From Nostoc sp. LEGE 12450 (lineage in GTDB: Bacteria; Cyanobacteriota; Cyanobacteriia; Cyanobacteriales; Nostocaceae), in contig NZ_JADEXU010000001.1 of assembly GCF_015206895.1 (NCBI RefSeq), positions 1-64,000 of the forward strand: a DNA stretch of 64,000 bases, in the 5' to 3' direction. Below are positions 8,036-17,455 of this stretch, piece by piece. How positions within the stretch are numbered: the first letter of the stretch is position 1; every line of letters starts with the position of its first letter. A program made the translations under genes and the position numbers. Below the pieces are notes generated by a model. The model was given only the letters and a program-made list of their open reading frames with translations. It was not told where the DNA came from and searched no databases.

Positions 8036-9373
8036 ATGAAACTTACTTATTCTGATAATTTCACTACGCTAAAAACGAGCAATATGCAATCAGTAACGAT
8101 CAGCAATCGATTTATACTAGGAATAGTTGCCTTTAGTGTGAGTTTTGGTCTTAGTCTCGTCCCAAGCTGGGATTTTAATAAAGCTTTTCTCACAGGTTTA
8201 ATTACAGCCGCTACTATCTATACAACAGCATTATTTGTAGATAAGCGGCGGAGAAATTATGAAATGTTTGTTTTAGGTTCTCTCCGCAAACGAATTAAAG
8301 AAATGGAGGGGTTGAAAGCTCGCGTTGTCAGAGAAATAAATCAAATCGAACAACATCATAATTTATTATATGCAGAGTCACAGCAACTGCAAAATCAAGT
8401 CACTGAAAGTCGTAACCAAAGAGATAGTTTGCATCGAGAATTAAGAACATTTACCGGACAAAAAAAACAGCTAGAAACTGAAATAAATACTCTGCAAATT
8501 GAAATTAATAACTTGCAGAAAAATCAAACAGAATTGAACAATGCTTTTTCTATACTTACAGCAGAGAAGCGTCGTCTAGAGTCGAATTGTAATGTATCTC
8601 GTGCTGAAATCACGCAATTGCAAAGCCAAATTTCAGAACTCCAGCAAGAGAGACAAGAGGTTGAAAGTAATTTAACTCTTTTAGGCAGACTCAAACCCCA
8701 ATTAGAAGAAAAACTATACGAACTGCGAATTGCAATTCAAGAGTTAGAAGTTGAGACAACGCAAAAAAATCAGTTGCTGGTAGCGACAAAAGCTGAAAGA
8801 GAAAATATTCAAGCTATCCTACATTCTTCACAAACCAAACTAGTAGAACACAAATCCGAATTACAACAGTTGCAAGGGCAAATTTCATTATTGCAAGAAG
8901 AACGAGATTCATTGCAAAATCAAGTATGGGAATTACTCCAACAACTAGAAACATTTAATCAAGAACCTTTAGCTGATAATTTCCTAGAAGATGATACCGA
9001 ATTGTTTCCTTTTTCTGAAATAATGGAAACTACAGCAGTTATAAATAACTCGGAAATTGATACATCAGAAAATATACCTGAAGAATGGACTAATTTTTTA
9101 GAAAATCTTCCAGGATACGAACTACAAGTATTAAAAGCGATAGTCGAGCAAGATAATCCCAAGGCTGCTATTAAAAAAATTGCCGAAGCGAATATCACTA
9201 TGCCAAATCTTTTAATCGATTCTATAAATGAACGGGCAAATGATACTATTGGGGAATTAATAATTAACTCAGATTCGGAAATTCCAGAAGTTTACCATGA
9301 GCATATTATCCATGTAAAAAAAATGATTGCAACGCATGAAAGTCTCATGGCTAGACATGGGTCGCCAAATTAA
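8036..9373 (+). CDS. Membrane-anchored coiled-coil protein with TerB-C-like domain
   Basis: 445 residues. Two hydrophobic helices near 26-46 and 50-68 anchor the N-terminus. They are followed by a long coiled coil (about 80-305) rich in Gln/Glu/Leu heptads (LQNQVTE, LQSQISELQQE). The C-terminal 100 residues (GYELQVLKAIVEQDNP ... ITMPNLLIDSINERANDTIG) fit the TerB-C-type domain seen in proteins paired with DUF2791 ATPases. The next gene, 96 bp downstream on the same strand, encodes such an ATPase. ATG 8036 is used; ATG 8084 is an alternative. I infer a two-component device in which the TerB-C domain engages the ATPase at the membrane. The domain call is by eye. Confidence 0.75.
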   Translation: MKLTYSDNFTTLKTSNMQSVTISNRFILGIVAFSVSFGLSLVPSWDFNKAFLTGLITAATIYTTALFVDKRRRNYEMFVLGSLRKRIKEMEGLKARVVREINQIEQHHNLLYAESQQLQNQVTESRNQRDSLHRELRTFTGQKKQLETEINTLQIEINNLQKNQTELNNAFSILTAEKRRLESNCNVSRAEITQLQSQISELQQERQEVESNLTLLGRLKPQLEEKLYELRIAIQELEVETTQKNQLLVATKAERENIQAILHSSQTKLVEHKSELQQLQGQISLLQEERDSLQNQVWELLQQLETFNQEPLADNFLEDDTELFPFSEIMETTAVINNSEIDTSENIPEEWTNFLENLPGYELQVLKAIVEQDNPKAAIKKIAEANITMPNLLIDSINERANDTIGELIINSDSEIPEVYHEHIIHVKKMIATHESLMARHGSPN

Positions 9374-9469
9374 AATATTATTGCCGTCGTCAGGTTAGTA
9401 GTAAGGTGAATATGTACCTTACCTATTTACTTCGTGCTTATGTGTTTAGGATAAAGTGAAGTGTAATAC

Positions 9470-10798
9470 ATGGCAAAGCTCAAAATCTCGAAAAAAATCT
9501 CCACTGCTTTAATCAATTCCCTTGGTGCAGGGGTAGTACCAAGAGTAGGAGTTGAATATATCGCAGTAGGTCGAGAAAAAGAACTAAAAAGCCTATTACA
9601 AAATCTCGATGATATTGCAGAAGGTGTAGCAGCATTTCGCTTCATAATTGGTAACTACGGTTCCGGGAAAAGCTTTTTATTGCAACTACTTCGCAACCGC
9701 GCTATGGAGCAAGGTTTTGTAGTAGCGGATGCTGATTTATCCCCTGAACGCCGATTAGCTGGGAGCAACAATGAAGGTGTAGCCACTTATCGAGAATTAA
9801 TGAGCCACCTAGCTACAAAAACTCGCCCTGATGGTGGTGCTTTAGTCTCGATTTTAGAAGGATGGATTAATAAAATTCAACAAGAAGTGGTTAAAGAAAC
9901 TGAAATGCGTCCCAATGACGATGGTTTTGATGACAAAGTTGAATTAAAAATTAGGGAAGTAGTTCAGTATATTGAAGATTTAGTTCACGGTTTCGATTTT
10001 GGTAGCGTGATTATCGCTTATTGGCGTGGCTACCGAATGGATGATGATAATTTAAAAAATGCGGCGATGCGCTGGTTGCGGGGAGAATTTACTACTAAAG
10101 TTGAGGCAAAAGCAGCTTTAGGAGTGCGCGTCATTATTGATGATGATAGTTGGTATGACTATATAAAACTGTTTGCGAAATTTGTCGCTGAGATTGGTTA
10201 TAAAGGACTGTTAATTTTAGTTGATGAAGCTGTACATTTATATCAAATATCTACTACGGTAACGCGGGAAAAAAATTATAATCGACTCCTGGCAATGTTT
10301 AACGACACCATGCAGTGCAAAGCTGAACATCTTGGCATTGTCGTTGGTGGAACAACTAAATTTTTAGAAGACCCCAAACGCGGACTTTTTGCAGACCAAG
10401 CTTGGCAAAGACGCACAAAAGAAAGTCGTTTTGTTGCCCAAGCTAATGTTCAAGAAAATTCAGGGCCAGTGATTCGGCTAAATCCGTTGAGTGAAACAGA
10501 AATTTTAACCCTTCTGCAACGTTTAGCTGAGATTCATGCGCTTAATTTTGGGTATGAACAAACTTTGAAAAATAGTGAGTTGAAGGAGTTTGTGCAAGAA
10601 ATTATTAATCGCTTGGGTGCAGAAGCATTACTGACACCAGGAGAAATTGTGCGAGATTTTATGAGTGTGCTGAATATTCTTCACCAAAATCCAGGAATTG
10701 TGTTTGGTGAATTAATTCATGGTTCCAAATTTAAACCTACTGCTATGGGTAAGAATGCAGGTGTAGATGAGGATGGCGCAGCCGAATTTAGTTTGTAA
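9470..10798 (+). CDS. DUF2791 (BrxD/SngB-like) ATP-binding protein
   Basis: 442-residue P-loop ATPase of the DUF2791 family, which includes BREX ATP-binding proteins and the ATPase of Shango-type loci. Seen: N-terminal GVEYIAVGREKELKSLL, P-loop GNYGSGKSF (61-69), the family segment VVADADLSPERRLAGSNNEG, Walker B LLILVDEAVHLY (about 250-261), and a sensor-type segment GIVVGGTTKFLEDPKRGLF. The C-terminus has the winged-helix-like LTPGEIVRDFMSVLNIL. It follows the TerB-C coiled-coil gene by 96 bp and is probably cotranscribed. The DEAD/DEAH helicase that completes Shango is not adjacent; the next gene, a kinase, is on the opposite strand. Confidence 0.85.
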   Translation: MAKLKISKKISTALINSLGAGVVPRVGVEYIAVGREKELKSLLQNLDDIAEGVAAFRFIIGNYGSGKSFLLQLLRNRAMEQGFVVADADLSPERRLAGSNNEGVATYRELMSHLATKTRPDGGALVSILEGWINKIQQEVVKETEMRPNDDGFDDKVELKIREVVQYIEDLVHGFDFGSVIIAYWRGYRMDDDNLKNAAMRWLRGEFTTKVEAKAALGVRVIIDDDSWYDYIKLFAKFVAEIGYKGLLILVDEAVHLYQISTTVTREKNYNRLLAMFNDTMQCKAEHLGIVVGGTTKFLEDPKRGLFADQAWQRRTKESRFVAQANVQENSGPVIRLNPLSETEILTLLQRLAEIHALNFGYEQTLKNSELKEFVQEIINRLGAEALLTPGEIVRDFMSVLNILHQNPGIVFGELIHGSKFKPTAMGKNAGVDEDGAAEFSL

Positions 10799-10846
10799 TT
10801 AATGTGAAAGTGATACGTCAACAAAGTGCAACGCACCTGACGAAAT

Positions 10847-12280
10847 TTACTCTTTAGTAATTGGTAAGTCAAGCCAATCACTAAGTTCATAAGCTAGCCA
10901 ATCAAGTTCTGGAGGAGTGAGAGTAAAAAATTCTCCCTGATATAAAAACCCATACTTTCGTAGTCCTGCCCAGATTATCAAGCCAGCATTATTGTAACTT
11001 TCTCTCAGCCGTTCTAAACGAATAATATATTCTCTTGGACTTGGTGGTAGATGATGAAGCTTAATTTTAAATACATGAGAAGCTAAGGAAATCTGATGCT
11101 GATTGATAAGAAGTTGCAATTTACCTGATGATAACAGTAAAACAATCCATATCCATTTTGCAACAGGTATTATTGTAGATAATACAAGTACAACTGCGAA
11201 AAAGCATAGCATATAAAAATCAGCGTAATAAGAAGTGTCAATCGCAGCATTTATAAAAGTAATAATAGCAGGCATAGATAAAATAGGCAGACAAATTATC
11301 CAAAGTAATAATACATAGACTCTTTTACTAAAAAATCCAGTTCCTGGAACAATAACTTCTATAAAATCAGCACTTTTATTCAAACTAAGTTTACAACCGG
11401 GAGGTTTTATTGGGTTTAAATTAATAGTTTTTCTCTGAGTCTGAGTTGTACTTCCAGGTTGTTCTAAAGCTTGTAAAGCATCTTCAGCAGAGGTTAAACG
11501 TTGACTTGCAATAGGTTCTGTCATCCGCGTTAACCAACTACTAAAACTAAGACTAAGATTAGTAGCCTGTTCAAATTCTATTCGTAGGTCTGTTTGCGGT
11601 AAATCGCCTGGATGTTGACCTGTCACTAAATAAATTAAACTTGCACCCAAACTATAAAAGTCTGAAGCCGGAGTAGCTTTACCATTAAATTGTTCTGGTG
11701 GCATATAGCCGTAACTTCCCACAACTGTCATAGTGCTACTTCTTCTGGCAATGGTTTGCACTGAACCAAAATCTACTAAGTACACTTCACCCACACTATT
11801 ACCAGAGCGATTTGTTAATAGAATATTGCTTGGCTTGATATCACGGTGAATCACGGGTGGTTGACGGCCATGCAGATATTTGAGAATTTCTAAAATTGCT
11901 TTTGCTAGTTCCTTAACTTCTTCTTCACTGAAACTGCGCCCAGCTTTGAGTTGTGCTTCTAGAGATTGGGCTGGAATATAACTTTGTACGAGTGCAAATC
12001 CTTTGCTGTTGGGTGAATCTAGCTCAAAATAGTTAAGGTAGCGGGGAATAGCTGGGTGAGAGAGTGCTTTGAGAGTTTCAGCTTCGCGCTCAAATAGTTT
12101 GAGGTCGTTCCATTCAAACTCATTACCAAAGGACAGTATTTTGACTACTACTAATTCTAGAGTTTGTAAGTCACGAGCTAGCAGCGATCGCCGTCCGGCT
12201 TTTTTGCTTAGTTCCTGTTGCACTTGATACCTTTCCAACAGGATTTCTTGGTTAAAATCTGGCGATTCATGATTTGTCAT
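10847..12280 (-). CDS. Serine/threonine protein kinase with C-terminal membrane region
   Basis: 477 residues. The kinase domain (about 17-270) has the catalytic Lys in VVVKIL (47), HRDIKPSN (145-152) and DFG (170-172). The glycine-rich loop is degenerate (LSKKAGRRSLLA). A linker follows, then a hydrophobic block (about 320-385) with two or three membrane helices and a C-terminal soluble segment without a recognised fold. This layout is common in cyanobacterial kinases. It converges on the DUF2791 ATPase gene (48 bp between stops) and diverges from a second kinase at 12698. Substrate unknown. Confidence 0.88.
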   Translation of the reverse strand: MTNHESPDFNQEILLERYQVQQELSKKAGRRSLLARDLQTLELVVVKILSFGNEFEWNDLKLFEREAETLKALSHPAIPRYLNYFELDSPNSKGFALVQSYIPAQSLEAQLKAGRSFSEEEVKELAKAILEILKYLHGRQPPVIHRDIKPSNILLTNRSGNSVGEVYLVDFGSVQTIARRSSTMTVVGSYGYMPPEQFNGKATPASDFYSLGASLIYLVTGQHPGDLPQTDLRIEFEQATNLSLSFSSWLTRMTEPIASQRLTSAEDALQALEQPGSTTQTQRKTINLNPIKPPGCKLSLNKSADFIEVIVPGTGFFSKRVYVLLLWIICLPILSMPAIITFINAAIDTSYYADFYMLCFFAVVLVLSTIIPVAKWIWIVLLLSSGKLQLLINQHQISLASHVFKIKLHHLPPSPREYIIRLERLRESYNNAGLIIWAGLRKYGFLYQGEFFTLTPPELDWLAYELSDWLDLPITKE

Positions 12281-12697
12281 TTGCTAGTGACTCCAAAGCT
12301 TTATCGCTTTTATAGCTTTCCTGCTTGCTTCTGACCTACTGTAAGATTACTTATGTCCTGAATTAGGACGAAATTAAAGCCTCAATTAAGAAACAAGGTT
12401 GTAGCAACTAGCGCGTCAAGTCGTATTTTCTCCTTGACATTACGGATGTAGCAGATAGCTTAAGTCTTTTTCCTACTTCAGAATTTCTTTACTCCCGCGT
12501 TATCATCTGAAAAAGATAAAACTTTTGTGAGGTGGGGAGGTTTTCTCGCTTAGGGAGTTCCGACAACTAAATCATCCCGTAGAATAGACAGGTGATAAAC
12601 CCTGCCTCATATAAAATACGGAAAAATTTTAGAAATAGAAATTCCTCAAGACTCAGGACTCGCTATTTATCTGCTCACTCAGGATTCAGGACTCTTT
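12281..12697. promoter_or_regulatory. Divergent promoter region between two kinases
   Basis: 417 bp between the divergent kinase genes, with no credible ORF. It must hold both promoters. Near 12646-12692 the phrase GACTCAGGACTC and its variant GATTCAGGACTC form a short direct repeat just upstream of the second kinase start. No classical operator was recognised. Confidence 0.5.
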
Positions 12698-14302
12698 ATG
12701 TTAGCAGGCACAATTTTGCAAGATGGAAAATATACCCTAATTCAAGAAATAGGGCGGGGTGGCTTTGGTATTACATTTAAAGCTAGCCATCACTACTTGG
12801 GCCAGGAGGTGGTGATGAAAACCATCAATGAACGGCTGCGACAACATCCTGATTTTGCGAAATTTGAGCGCCAATTCCAAGATGAAGCCAGACGATTAGC
12901 TACGTGTATTCATCCAAATATAGTCCGAGTCAGTGACTTTTTTGTGGAAGCTGGACTGCCTTACATGGTAATGGAATACATTCGTGGCGAAACCTTGGGA
13001 GACGCATTTGTATTACCAGGAATAACTTTGCTTGAAGCCACAGCAATTCATTACATTCGGCAAATTGGAGCAGCTTTACAGGTAGTACATAACAATGGTT
13101 TGCTGCACCGAGATGTCAAACCAGATAATATTATTCTTCGTCAAGGAACACAAGAAGTAGTACTAATTGATTTTGGCATTGCCAGGGAATTTAATGGCAA
13201 TGTCAGACAGACTCACACTGGTCTGGTTTCTGAAGGTTATTCTCCAATTGAGCAGTATTTGACGCAAGCGCCGCGCACACCCGCCACAGATGTTTATGGT
13301 TTAGCCGCAACTTTGTATGCACTGTTGACAGCACAAGTACCTATGCCAGCATTATTGCGCGATCGCGAACAAATGCCTTCCCCCCGCGAATTGCAACCAC
13401 ACTTGAGTGCTGCTGTCAACCAGGCAATAATGCGCGGTATGGCGGTGGAGTCTCGTTTTCGACCGGCGACAGTTGCCGAGTGGTTACAACTGCTACCTGG
13501 AAATGAGGGGCTGATGACATCGGAAGCCTTAGCAACTTATGCAGTCCCAACTGTCAATTTATCTGCCCAACAAGCTGCAACTTTACTTGGAAAAACTGGC
13601 CAAAATCGCCTTCATAAGCCATCTGTGCTGGCACAGTCCAATCCAGGCATCGCTAAAGGAAACCCACTGGCAAAAAAACCGGGATCATCTCAAATACTCA
13701 TGGGTGTAGGTGTAGCCTTAGTTGCTGCTACAGCAGGGTTCGGCATCACTAGCATTTTACCCAAATCTCAGCCGCAGCCAACCACAAAGCCGCTTTTTGA
13801 ACAGCCTACTCAACAGCCAGCCGCGAAAGCACCTAGCTTTGAAAATGGTGAAGAGACTAACACCACCTCAAGAACAGAATCAACACCTCTTTCTAATTCC
13901 AAGCAGCGCCGACGTAATCGCCGTTCTTCCCCCGAAGAAACTCCTAGCAGCCCTACAGGAGAGTCACAACGGGGCGATTTGCAGCAATCTGCATCTTCAC
14001 CTAGCGTTTCCCCCACACCCTCACTAGTGGAAAAACTACGGGCGATCCGCTCATCTCGTAGTGCTTCCCCCGCACCATTGCCACAAAATAACTCACCCGC
14101 TTCTGATCAGAATTCTGCTTCCCCTCAACCGATAATTCCACCAAATTCTGTGGTTATACCAGCAGCACCACCGACACAATCCAAACAGTCAGATCCTTCT
14201 GCTGTAGTAGTACCAACACTGGAAAAGCAAAATTTACCAACTGATAATCAACCCCAGAGCGATCGCAAATTGCCAGAAAAGCTACAAGATGACAATAATT
14301 AG
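12698..14302 (+). CDS. Serine/threonine protein kinase with Pro/Ser-rich tail
   Basis: 534 residues. The N-terminal Hanks-type kinase domain (about 12-270) is intact: glycine loop [12 protein letters not shown], catalytic Lys 41 in [14 protein letters not shown] (137-144), DFG (158-160) and the activation-segment YSPIEQY. One membrane helix ([19 protein letters not shown], about 339-357) leads to a Pro/Ser/Gln-rich, probably disordered tail of about 175 residues predicted on the other side of the membrane. It is divergent from another kinase. Similar single-span kinases are common in Nostoc; the target is unknown. Confidence 0.92.
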   Translation: MLAGTILQDGKYTLIQEIGRGGFGITFKASHHYLGQEVVMKTINERLRQHPDFAKFERQFQDEARRLATCIHPNIVRVSDFFVEAGLPYMVMEYIRGETLGDAFVLPGITLLEATAIHYIRQIGAALQVVHNNGLLHRDVKPDNIILRQGTQEVVLIDFGIAREFNGNVRQTHTGLVSEGYSPIEQYLTQAPRTPATDVYGLAATLYALLTAQVPMPALLRDREQMPSPRELQPHLSAAVNQAIMRGMAVESRFRPATVAEWLQLLPGNEGLMTSEALATYAVPTVNLSAQQAATLLGKTGQNRLHKPSVLAQSNPGIAKGNPLAKKPGSSQILMGVGVALVAATAGFGITSILPKSQPQPTTKPLFEQPTQQPAAKAPSFENGEETNTTSRTESTPLSNSKQRRRNRRSSPEETPSSPTGESQRGDLQQSASSPSVSPTPSLVEKLRAIRSSRSASPAPLPQNNSPASDQNSASPQPIIPPNSVVIPAAPPTQSKQSDPSAVVVPTLEKQNLPTDNQPQSDRKLPEKLQDDNN

Positions 14303-14422
14303 TCAATTTTAGATTTTTTCTTCATACCCCAAAAAGGGGATTCTCTGTATCAAGAAATACTTGGGAGTTACCCTTCTGTGACAGATGTAGGTATAACTTT
14401 GCTCTACTTTAACCCCGAATTC

Positions 14423-14800
14423 TCAGCCAGCCCGGACGCGACAAATTTCCACAATTCCTTGTAAAAAGGCGGAAAAATGGATACCTTTGGGGATGAGTTT
14501 TAGTTTGCGCGCTTCTTTCAGATTGATGATATAGGGGTCTGGAAGCCTTGAACTTGCCATCAGGTTGCCTGAGCGATCAATGATAAAAGTTTGTCCCCTT
14601 TGACCCACCTTTAGCGGATTAAGAAAATGATGAATTTTGTTAATCCGAAAAAGATTATCTTGAACTCCCAAGAACACCCCATTGTTGTTGTATACAGGTT
14701 GGGTTAAAGAAATTGAAGGGATTTTAATAGAGTTGCCCAAAAAAGGATTTGTCCAGGTTGGTTTTCGGGATTCCAGATTAATCTTATAAAAACTGGTCAA
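14423..14800 (-). pseudogene. Cache (PDC) sensor-domain remnant
   Basis: 125 residues that match only the second half of a double-Cache extracellular sensor: SRKPTWTNPF, SLTQPVYNNNGVFLGV and KVGQRGQTFIIDRSGNLMAS. There is no membrane helix, HAMP or output domain. The frame ends shortly after the sensor, in sequence unlike the family (FLQGIVEICRVRAG), and the N-terminal half is missing. I read it as the relic of a histidine kinase, cyclase or chemoreceptor gene. Confidence 0.6.
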
Positions 14801-14849
14801 ATTAATATTTTATTATAACAATCACGAGTATATTTTGTTTTATTGTTAG

Positions 14850-16031
14850 CTAAATTCCTGATTTCCTTTTCTGTACTACAACTTCCCCTTTCTTATTAAT
14901 TTTTACCGGATTTTTTGGAAAAGCTTGATTATTCAAAGAACGTATAAGTTTCACAGTCCGAAAATGTTGATCGATTTGAGGGATTCCTTGCCGATTCATC
15001 CGCACAGGGATAATTTTACTTGATACCAGATTTCCTACAGAGTTGAGTTTAACTTCTAAAATCATCGAGTCACCTGTCTGGGCATTTGTAGATAAAGTTC
15101 GATATCCTAAAAAATTCCCTAAAGAATAGGCAATGATTTTTCCTTTATAAATTTCCATTGCTCTCGGAACATGAGGCCCATGTCCTAGTACTAAATCTGC
15201 TCCCGCATCAATCATATTTCGAGCAAACTGGATTGAATTACCTCGATTTTCTCCATAAAAAAACTCTGTCTGATTCTTAATATGTAATGCCCCAGTCCCT
15301 TCGGCTCCAGCGTGCATTGATACTACTACAATCTTTGCTTTATTTTTTGCTTCTGCTATAAGTGCTTGGGCTGTTCCTAAATTATGGATGGAATTATACA
15401 TTTCATAAGGAGAAAACCCGACCATTGCCACAGGGATATTGTTAGCTTTCAAATAGAGAATTTGATTTTTATGACCTAATGTTGCAATGCCCACAGCCTC
15501 AAGATTTTTCTTTGTATCTTTGAACCCTACCGGGCCAAAATCCATTGCATGGTTATTTGCCATATTAAACACATTAAAACCAGCCTCAGCAAATAGCCGA
15601 GCATATCCAGGTGGAGAGCGAAAAGCAAATACTTGTCCTCTACTAGTATCTTTAGTAGTGTAAGGATAATTAGTTAAGCTACTTTCAAAGTTACCAAATA
15701 AAATGTCTGATCCTTGCAAGTGGGATCTGACTGACTTTGGTAATAATTGATCTCGGAACCGGGGTAATCTATAGTAAGGAAAATTAGTGCCGGGAATAAT
15801 ATCTCCAACAGCTTTGATAGTAATAATACCTGAAGAAATTTGCTGTTTTGGTGTTAATAAAGTAGGTTCAGGAATAGCAAAGGGTAATAATACAGGTTCA
15901 GTGGGTGTAGTCGCAGCGTTTAATTGCTGTGATTGTCCAAGCCGAATAACGACTCCTATACTAATACCCAGATATAAACAGATACTGATAAAACTAAATG
16001 AAAACTCTTTCCCAAGGCTGAGATTTGCCAT
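14850..16031 (-). CDS. CapA family protein (metallophosphoesterase fold)
   Basis: 393 residues with an N-terminal signal-anchor helix (about 10-30) and a CapA/PgsA-type domain. Seen: KAVGDIIPGTNFP (metal-binding Asp), FGNFESSLTN, NMANNHAMDFG, VVVSMHAGAEG and LVLGHGPHVPRAMEIY, then YSLGNFLGYRT. Family members act in export or ligation of poly-gamma-glutamate or capsule polymers, but most cyanobacterial members are uncharacterised. The start codon lies in a hairpin with the SD in its loop (16027-16053). An isolated gene, with a Cache relic downstream and tRNA-Ser upstream. Confidence 0.88.
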   Translation of the reverse strand: MANLSLGKEFSFSFISICLYLGISIGVVIRLGQSQQLNAATTPTEPVLLPFAIPEPTLLTPKQQISSGIITIKAVGDIIPGTNFPYYRLPRFRDQLLPKSVRSHLQGSDILFGNFESSLTNYPYTTKDTSRGQVFAFRSPPGYARLFAEAGFNVFNMANNHAMDFGPVGFKDTKKNLEAVGIATLGHKNQILYLKANNIPVAMVGFSPYEMYNSIHNLGTAQALIAEAKNKAKIVVVSMHAGAEGTGALHIKNQTEFFYGENRGNSIQFARNMIDAGADLVLGHGPHVPRAMEIYKGKIIAYSLGNFLGYRTLSTNAQTGDSMILEVKLNSVGNLVSSKIIPVRMNRQGIPQIDQHFRTVKLIRSLNNQAFPKNPVKINKKGEVVVQKRKSGI

Positions 16032-16053
16032 CGTTCACTCCTCACACGATGGC
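16027..16053 (-). promoter_or_regulatory. Hairpin at the CapA start codon with Yfr1-complementary SD
   Basis: On the coding strand, GCCATCG and CGATGGC form a 7-bp stem; the ATG lies in the 3' arm and the 13-nt loop carries the SD (GAGGAG). The stretch GTGTGAGGAGT (16047-16037) is the exact complement of ACTCCTCACAC, the conserved single-stranded core of the cyanobacterial sRNA Yfr1. The base match is seen; control by Yfr1 is inferred. Confidence 0.5.
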
Positions 16054-16224
16054 ATTAGTTTATCCCAAAAATTTGTGTTGGCGCTGTATATTTTAGTGTT
16101 TTTGGGCAATATTTGACTCAGTAGACACGTAAATATGAGATCGTTTCACTTGCAAATAATTATACGTGCCAATTTTCAAGCCAAACACAATCTCTGTGTC
16201 CAGTTCTTCAGAAATATTTTTAAA

Positions 16225-16309
16225 CGGAGAGGGGGGGATTCGAACCCCCGTTGGGTTTCCCCAAAACGCATTTCGAGTGCGTCACCATGAACCGCTCGGA
16301 CACCTCTCC
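16225..16309 (-). tRNA. tRNA-Ser (CGA)
   Basis: 85-nt cloverleaf on the minus strand. The 7-bp acceptor stem GGAGAGG/CCTCTCC is followed by discriminator G, and CCA is not encoded. The anticodon stem ACGCA/TGCGT encloses loop CTCGAAA, giving anticodon CGA, which reads UCG. The long variable arm (TTGGGGAAACCCAA) and T arm GGGGGTTCGAATCCCCC are typical of serine tRNA. Confidence 0.95.
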
Positions 16310-16775
16310 AGATATTTATTCACGCATTAGAGTATCTATCTTATATGCAAATGCCGTGAATTGAGGGAAATGTTAGCTCATTTCCTATACTACTATAACA
16401 TTAGCGCTTTATCTGGGTTAACAGAATGCTTCGGAAACACCAAAGGCTAATTACAGCGATTTTCAGGTAAATAGACCATAGGGTAGGGGCACAAGGCGTT
16501 GTGCCCCTACTACGACGGATATGGTTTTAAATATATAAAAACTGCTGTAAGGTTTGTAGACATCGAATATCTTTGCTTTCTATACATCGAAGCAGGCATT
16601 TTTGTAACTAGCAACTTGAGTTATGTATATCTGTCTTATGTGGTGAGTCTTATACCTATCCTAAGTAGGGTTATCTATCTGGATTTGTTCGTTAAGTTGT
16701 ATGAAGCACTGAAAGCAATTTTCTCAGTAAGTAACTGGGGAAATCGGAATACCCTTAACTTAGTTGGAGTTTTTT
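16310..16775. other. Intergenic region upstream of the carotenoid protein gene
   Basis: 466 bp between tRNA-Ser and the helical carotenoid protein gene. It contains the left copy of a 61-bp inverted repeat with a 28-nt palindrome (16483-16550) and a 225-bp leader before the start codon. No convincing ORF. GGAG at 16766-16769, 6 nt before ATG 16776, is the ribosome binding site of the next gene. Confidence 0.55.
16483..16550. repeat. Left inverted repeat flanking the carotenoid protein gene
   Basis: Begins with a 28-nt palindrome (arms GTAGGGGCACAA / TTGTGCCCCTAC, loop GGCG) and continues GGTTTTAAATATATAAAAAC up to GCTGTAA. The 61 bp at 16490-16550 recur in opposite orientation at 17395-17455 with only a 3-nt gap and a few changes. 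Confidence 0.85.
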
Positions 16776-17225
16776 ATGACTTACACAGTTGATGAAGCAA
16801 CAAGACCAGCTTTAGAAACTTTTCAACGCTTTGATGTCGATACTCAGCTAGCCCTACTTTGGTTCGGTTATCTTGATCTTAAAGAGCAGCTAAACCCAGC
16901 ACCTCCTCTAAGCGTTGAAACTCCTGCCAAAGCAGTGTTTGACAAATTTCTGGACTTGTCTAAAGAACAGCAACTGCAAGCACAACGCGACATTATTAAT
17001 GGTGCAGCTAACGATATCAGCCAAACCTATAATAGTCTAAGTCCCAATGCTAAATTAGACGTTTGGTTCTTGCTGGCACAAGGAATGGAAGATGGAAGCA
17101 TAATTCAAGTGCCCTCCGACTATCAACTTCCTGGTGAAACTGATGAATTTGTTGCATTGATCAAAAATCTAGAGTTTGAGCAACGGATTAATTTCATGCT
17201 AAGTGCTGTGGAAGCGATGGGTTAG
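16776..17225 (+). CDS. Helical carotenoid protein (OCP N-terminal-domain homologue)
   Basis: 149 residues corresponding to only the all-helical, carotenoid-binding N-terminal domain of the orange carotenoid protein. Seen: [20 protein letters not shown], then [12 protein letters not shown] with the equivalents of the carotenoid-contacting Trp (29) and Tyr (32), and [15 protein letters not shown]. Stand-alone HCPs quench singlet oxygen, and some quench phycobilisome excitation. No C-terminal-domain homologue lies nearby. ATG 16776 is chosen because GGAG precedes it by 6 nt. The gene is bracketed by 61-bp inverted repeats; a hairpin at 17328-17359 probably ends the transcript. Confidence 0.92.
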   Translation: MTYTVDEATRPALETFQRFDVDTQLALLWFGYLDLKEQLNPAPPLSVETPAKAVFDKFLDLSKEQQLQAQRDIINGAANDISQTYNSLSPNAKLDVWFLLAQGMEDGSIIQVPSDYQLPGETDEFVALIKNLEFEQRINFMLSAVEAMG

Positions 17226-17327
17226 CTAATTCTAAGAACTCTACTTTCTAGAATTGGGATAATTGAACGTAGCAAATTAAGCTAGACTTTGATCCTTTTG
17301 CTTTACTTTAATAGTCTTTGACTTATA

Positions 17328-17359
17328 ACTACCGCAGAGATGCTCATCTTTGTGGTAGT
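17328..17359 (+). terminator. Terminator-like hairpin of the carotenoid protein gene
   Basis: Arms ACTACCGCAGAGA / TCTTTGTGGTAGT pair with two G-U wobbles and a 6-nt loop (TGCTCA), about 100 bp after the stop. Only weak T-richness follows. Confidence 0.5.
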
Positions 17360-17394
17360 CTTGATGCAAATTAACATCTGTCGATTCACTCATT

Positions 17395-17455
17395 TTACAG
17401 CAGTTTTTATATATTTAAAACCACATCCTTCGTAGGGGCACAAGTCCTTGTATCC
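17395..17455. repeat. Right inverted repeat flanking the carotenoid protein gene
   Basis: Reverse-complement copy of 16490-16550 (TTACAGCAGTTTTTATATAT onward, ending near TTGTATCC). The AAGGACTTGTG part no longer forms the complete palindrome seen on the left. Confidence 0.85.
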
